DNA of 7,479 nt. Origin: JBEICQ01 sp040383885. GTDB lineage: Bacteria; Bacteroidota; Bacteroidia; UBA4408. The notes beneath the pieces are model-generated. The model saw only the letters and a program-made list of their open reading frames with translations. It was not told the DNA's origin and searched no databases. The translations under genes were made by a program, and so were the position numbers. The DNA lies in assembly GCA_040383885.1 (NCBI GenBank), contig JBEICQ010000103.1:1-7479 (forward strand), written 5' to 3'. This document shows, in pieces, positions 6,043 through 7,479 of the stretch. The first letter of the stretch is position 1; each line of letters starts with the position of its first letter.

Positions 6043-7455
6043 ATGGAAGCCTACCCCTTGTTTATAAAAGATCCGGTTTTTCGGCTGATTTCATCAGCTG
6101 CCGACCAACTTGGGTATCCTGCCTATGTAATAGGAGGCTATGTGAGAGATTGCTTTTTACAGCGTAAAAACCGCAAAGACATAGATGTCATGTGTGTAGG
6201 TAGTGGTATTGAGCTGGCACAAAAGGTGGCTTACATGTGTCAGGGCAATCCGGAGCTGGTGGTGTACAAAAATTTTGGTACTGCCCTGCTCAAAACAGAA
6301 GAGCATTCCATTGAGTTTGTGGGAGCGAGAAAAGAAAGTTACCGTCACGATACCAGAAAACCCTTTGTGGAAGATGGCAGTTTGCAGGATGACCAGGCAA
6401 GGCGCGATTTTACTATCAACACGCTGGGCCTTTCACTCAATGCAAATAATTTTGGTGAATTGCTCAACGAATCAGTCGGCTTGCAGGATCTGCATGAAGG
6501 AATTATCAGAACTCCGGCCGATCCGGACATTACCTTTTCTGATGACCCCTTGCGCATGATGAGGGCAGTAAGATTTGCTTGCCAACTCAACTTTATGATT
6601 GTGCCGGAGTGTATGGCATCCATCCAAAAAAATGCCCATCGCATCAGCATCGTCAGCATGGAGCGAATCACTGATGAACTCAACAAAATCATTCTCTCTG
6701 CACTCCCTTCCAGAGGGTTTATCCTGTTGGATGAGTGTGGCATCCTTGAAAAGATTTTTCCGCAGTTTCTGGACCTTAAAGTGGTGGAGAGCATTGGCGA
6801 CAAATCACACAAGGACAACTTTTACCACACCCTCCAGGTGCTCGACAATGTAGCCGAGGCCTCACAGGATTTGTGGCTTCGTTGGGCAGCTATTTTGCAC
6901 GACATTGCCAAACCTGCAACCAAAAGGTTTATTCCCGAAACCGGCTGGACCTTTCACGGGCATGAGGACAAAGGAGCGCGTATGGTGCCCGGCATTTTTA
7001 GGAATTTAAAGCTGCCTATGGGAGAAAACATGCGGTTTGTGCAGAAGCTGGTTCAGTTGCATCTCCGGCCCATTGTGCTCTCACAGGAGCATGTTACCGA
7101 TTCTGCAGTAAGGAGATTGTTGTTTGATGCAGGCGATGCCCTGGACGAACTCATGACCCTCTGCCGTGCAGACATCACCTCGAAAAACAAGGAGAAGGTG
7201 CGAAGACACCTGAGAAATTTTAATCTTGTTCAGCAAAAGCTCAAGGAGGTTGAAGCCAAAGACAATATCCGCAACTGGAAACCTCCCATAGATGGCAATG
7301 AGATCATGCAATTGTTTTCTCTTCCACCCGGAAAGGCAGTGGGTATGATGAAAAACCGGCTCAAGGATGCCATTCTTGATGGTGAAATCCCAAACAAACG
7401 AGAAGATGCTCTGCAGTTTTTGCATGCACTAGTTGCTTCCGGAGCGCACAATTAA
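6043..7455 (+). CDS. cca: CCA-adding tRNA nucleotidyltransferase / poly(A) polymerase family protein with HD domain
   Basis: A 470-residue cytoplasmic enzyme expected to build or repair the 3'-terminal CCA of tRNAs. The nucleotidyltransferase head (about 1-150) has GGYVRD (31-36), the metal-binding D46-x-D48 (KDIDVM), the RRDFTINTL motif (120-128) and DPDITFSDDPLRMMRAVRF (160-178). These last two are the motifs that bind the incoming nucleotide and tRNA end in class II enzymes. A helical neck with ERITDEL (207-213) follows. Residues about 255-380 form an HD domain: H262 region, H286-D287 (AILHDIAKP), H307 (HGHEDKGA), H340 and D377 (RADITS), which could support phosphohydrolase activity. Whether it adds CCA alone, or only CC or A, cannot be decided by eye. 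Length is normal for Bacteroidota HD-type family members. ATG 6043 lies 10 nt after a weak -7-like box and gives a complete head domain. Confidence 0.93.
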   Translation: MEAYPLFIKDPVFRLISSAADQLGYPAYVIGGYVRDCFLQRKNRKDIDVMCVGSGIELAQKVAYMCQGNPELVVYKNFGTALLKTEEHSIEFVGARKESYRHDTRKPFVEDGSLQDDQARRDFTINTLGLSLNANNFGELLNESVGLQDLHEGIIRTPADPDITFSDDPLRMMRAVRFACQLNFMIVPECMASIQKNAHRISIVSMERITDELNKIILSALPSRGFILLDECGILEKIFPQFLDLKVVESIGDKSHKDNFYHTLQVLDNVAEASQDLWLRWAAILHDIAKPATKRFIPETGWTFHGHEDKGARMVPGIFRNLKLPMGENMRFVQKLVQLHLRPIVLSQEHVTDSAVRRLLFDAGDALDELMTLCRADITSKNKEKVRRHLRNFNLVQQKLKEVEAKDNIRNWKPPIDGNEIMQLFSLPPGKAVGMMKNRLKDAILDGEIPNKREDALQFLHALVASGAHN

Positions 7456-7479
7456 TCTGTTTTCCATTCTTGTTTTATT

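Noticed and set aside
6345..6818. Long minus-strand frame (157 codons) opposite the CCA enzyme gene
   Set aside because: It lies wholly antisense to a gene with clear catalytic motifs, and its translation has no recognisable domain.
1..7479. CRISPR array, tRNA/rRNA genes, insertion sequences, phage or defence genes
   Set aside because: No spaced repeats, tRNA-like folds, transposase motifs or terminal inverted repeats were recognised on either strand.

Overview
The window is an ordinary chromosomal segment of a Bacteroidota bacterium, probably of the Chitinophagia/Sphingobacteriia side. This is inferred, with no marker-level placement. The support is: a signal-peptide TPR plus PD40 (WD40-like) envelope protein, a Bacteroidota-type FabI, a bacillithiol deacetylase (BshB1), a signal peptide ending in '..FSQ', few recognisable Shine-Dalgarno sequences, and several TAnnTTTG-like -7 boxes close to start codons.

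Layout. Positions 1-4341 are read leftward and 4435-7455 rightward, from one divergent promoter region (4342-4434). The leftward part holds two groups. Nearest the divergent region is a compact cluster: a DUF423 membrane protein (3949-4341), a 55-residue small protein not named by any family I can cite (3730-3897), a PAP2 phosphatase (3151-3723) and bshB1 (2457-3161). The PAP2 and bshB1 genes overlap by 11 bp. After a 232-bp gap without a convincing gene comes a second group: a DUF606/YdcZ-type small membrane transporter (1766-2224), queE (1059-1718) and a TPR/PD40 envelope protein that runs off the left edge (1-1062). The last two are joined by an ATGA stop/start overlap.

The rightward part holds fabI (4435-5241), coupled by a TGATG overlap to a predicted outer-membrane beta-barrel protein of unknown function (5241-5939). 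It is followed by a CCA-adding tRNA nucleotidyltransferase/poly(A) polymerase-family protein with an HD domain (6043-7455).

The identifiable enzymes serve housekeeping roles: fatty-acid elongation (FabI), the queuosine/7-deazaguanine pathway (QueE), bacillithiol synthesis (BshB1), lipid-phosphate hydrolysis (PAP2) and tRNA 3'-end maturation (CCA enzyme). The common thread with the unknown genes is mostly the cell envelope. I see no mobile element, CRISPR array, RNA gene or defence system. The points most worth a second look are the small protein between DUF423 and PAP2, the tight coupling of envelope proteins to queE and fabI, and the promoter-like boxes nearly touching start codons.
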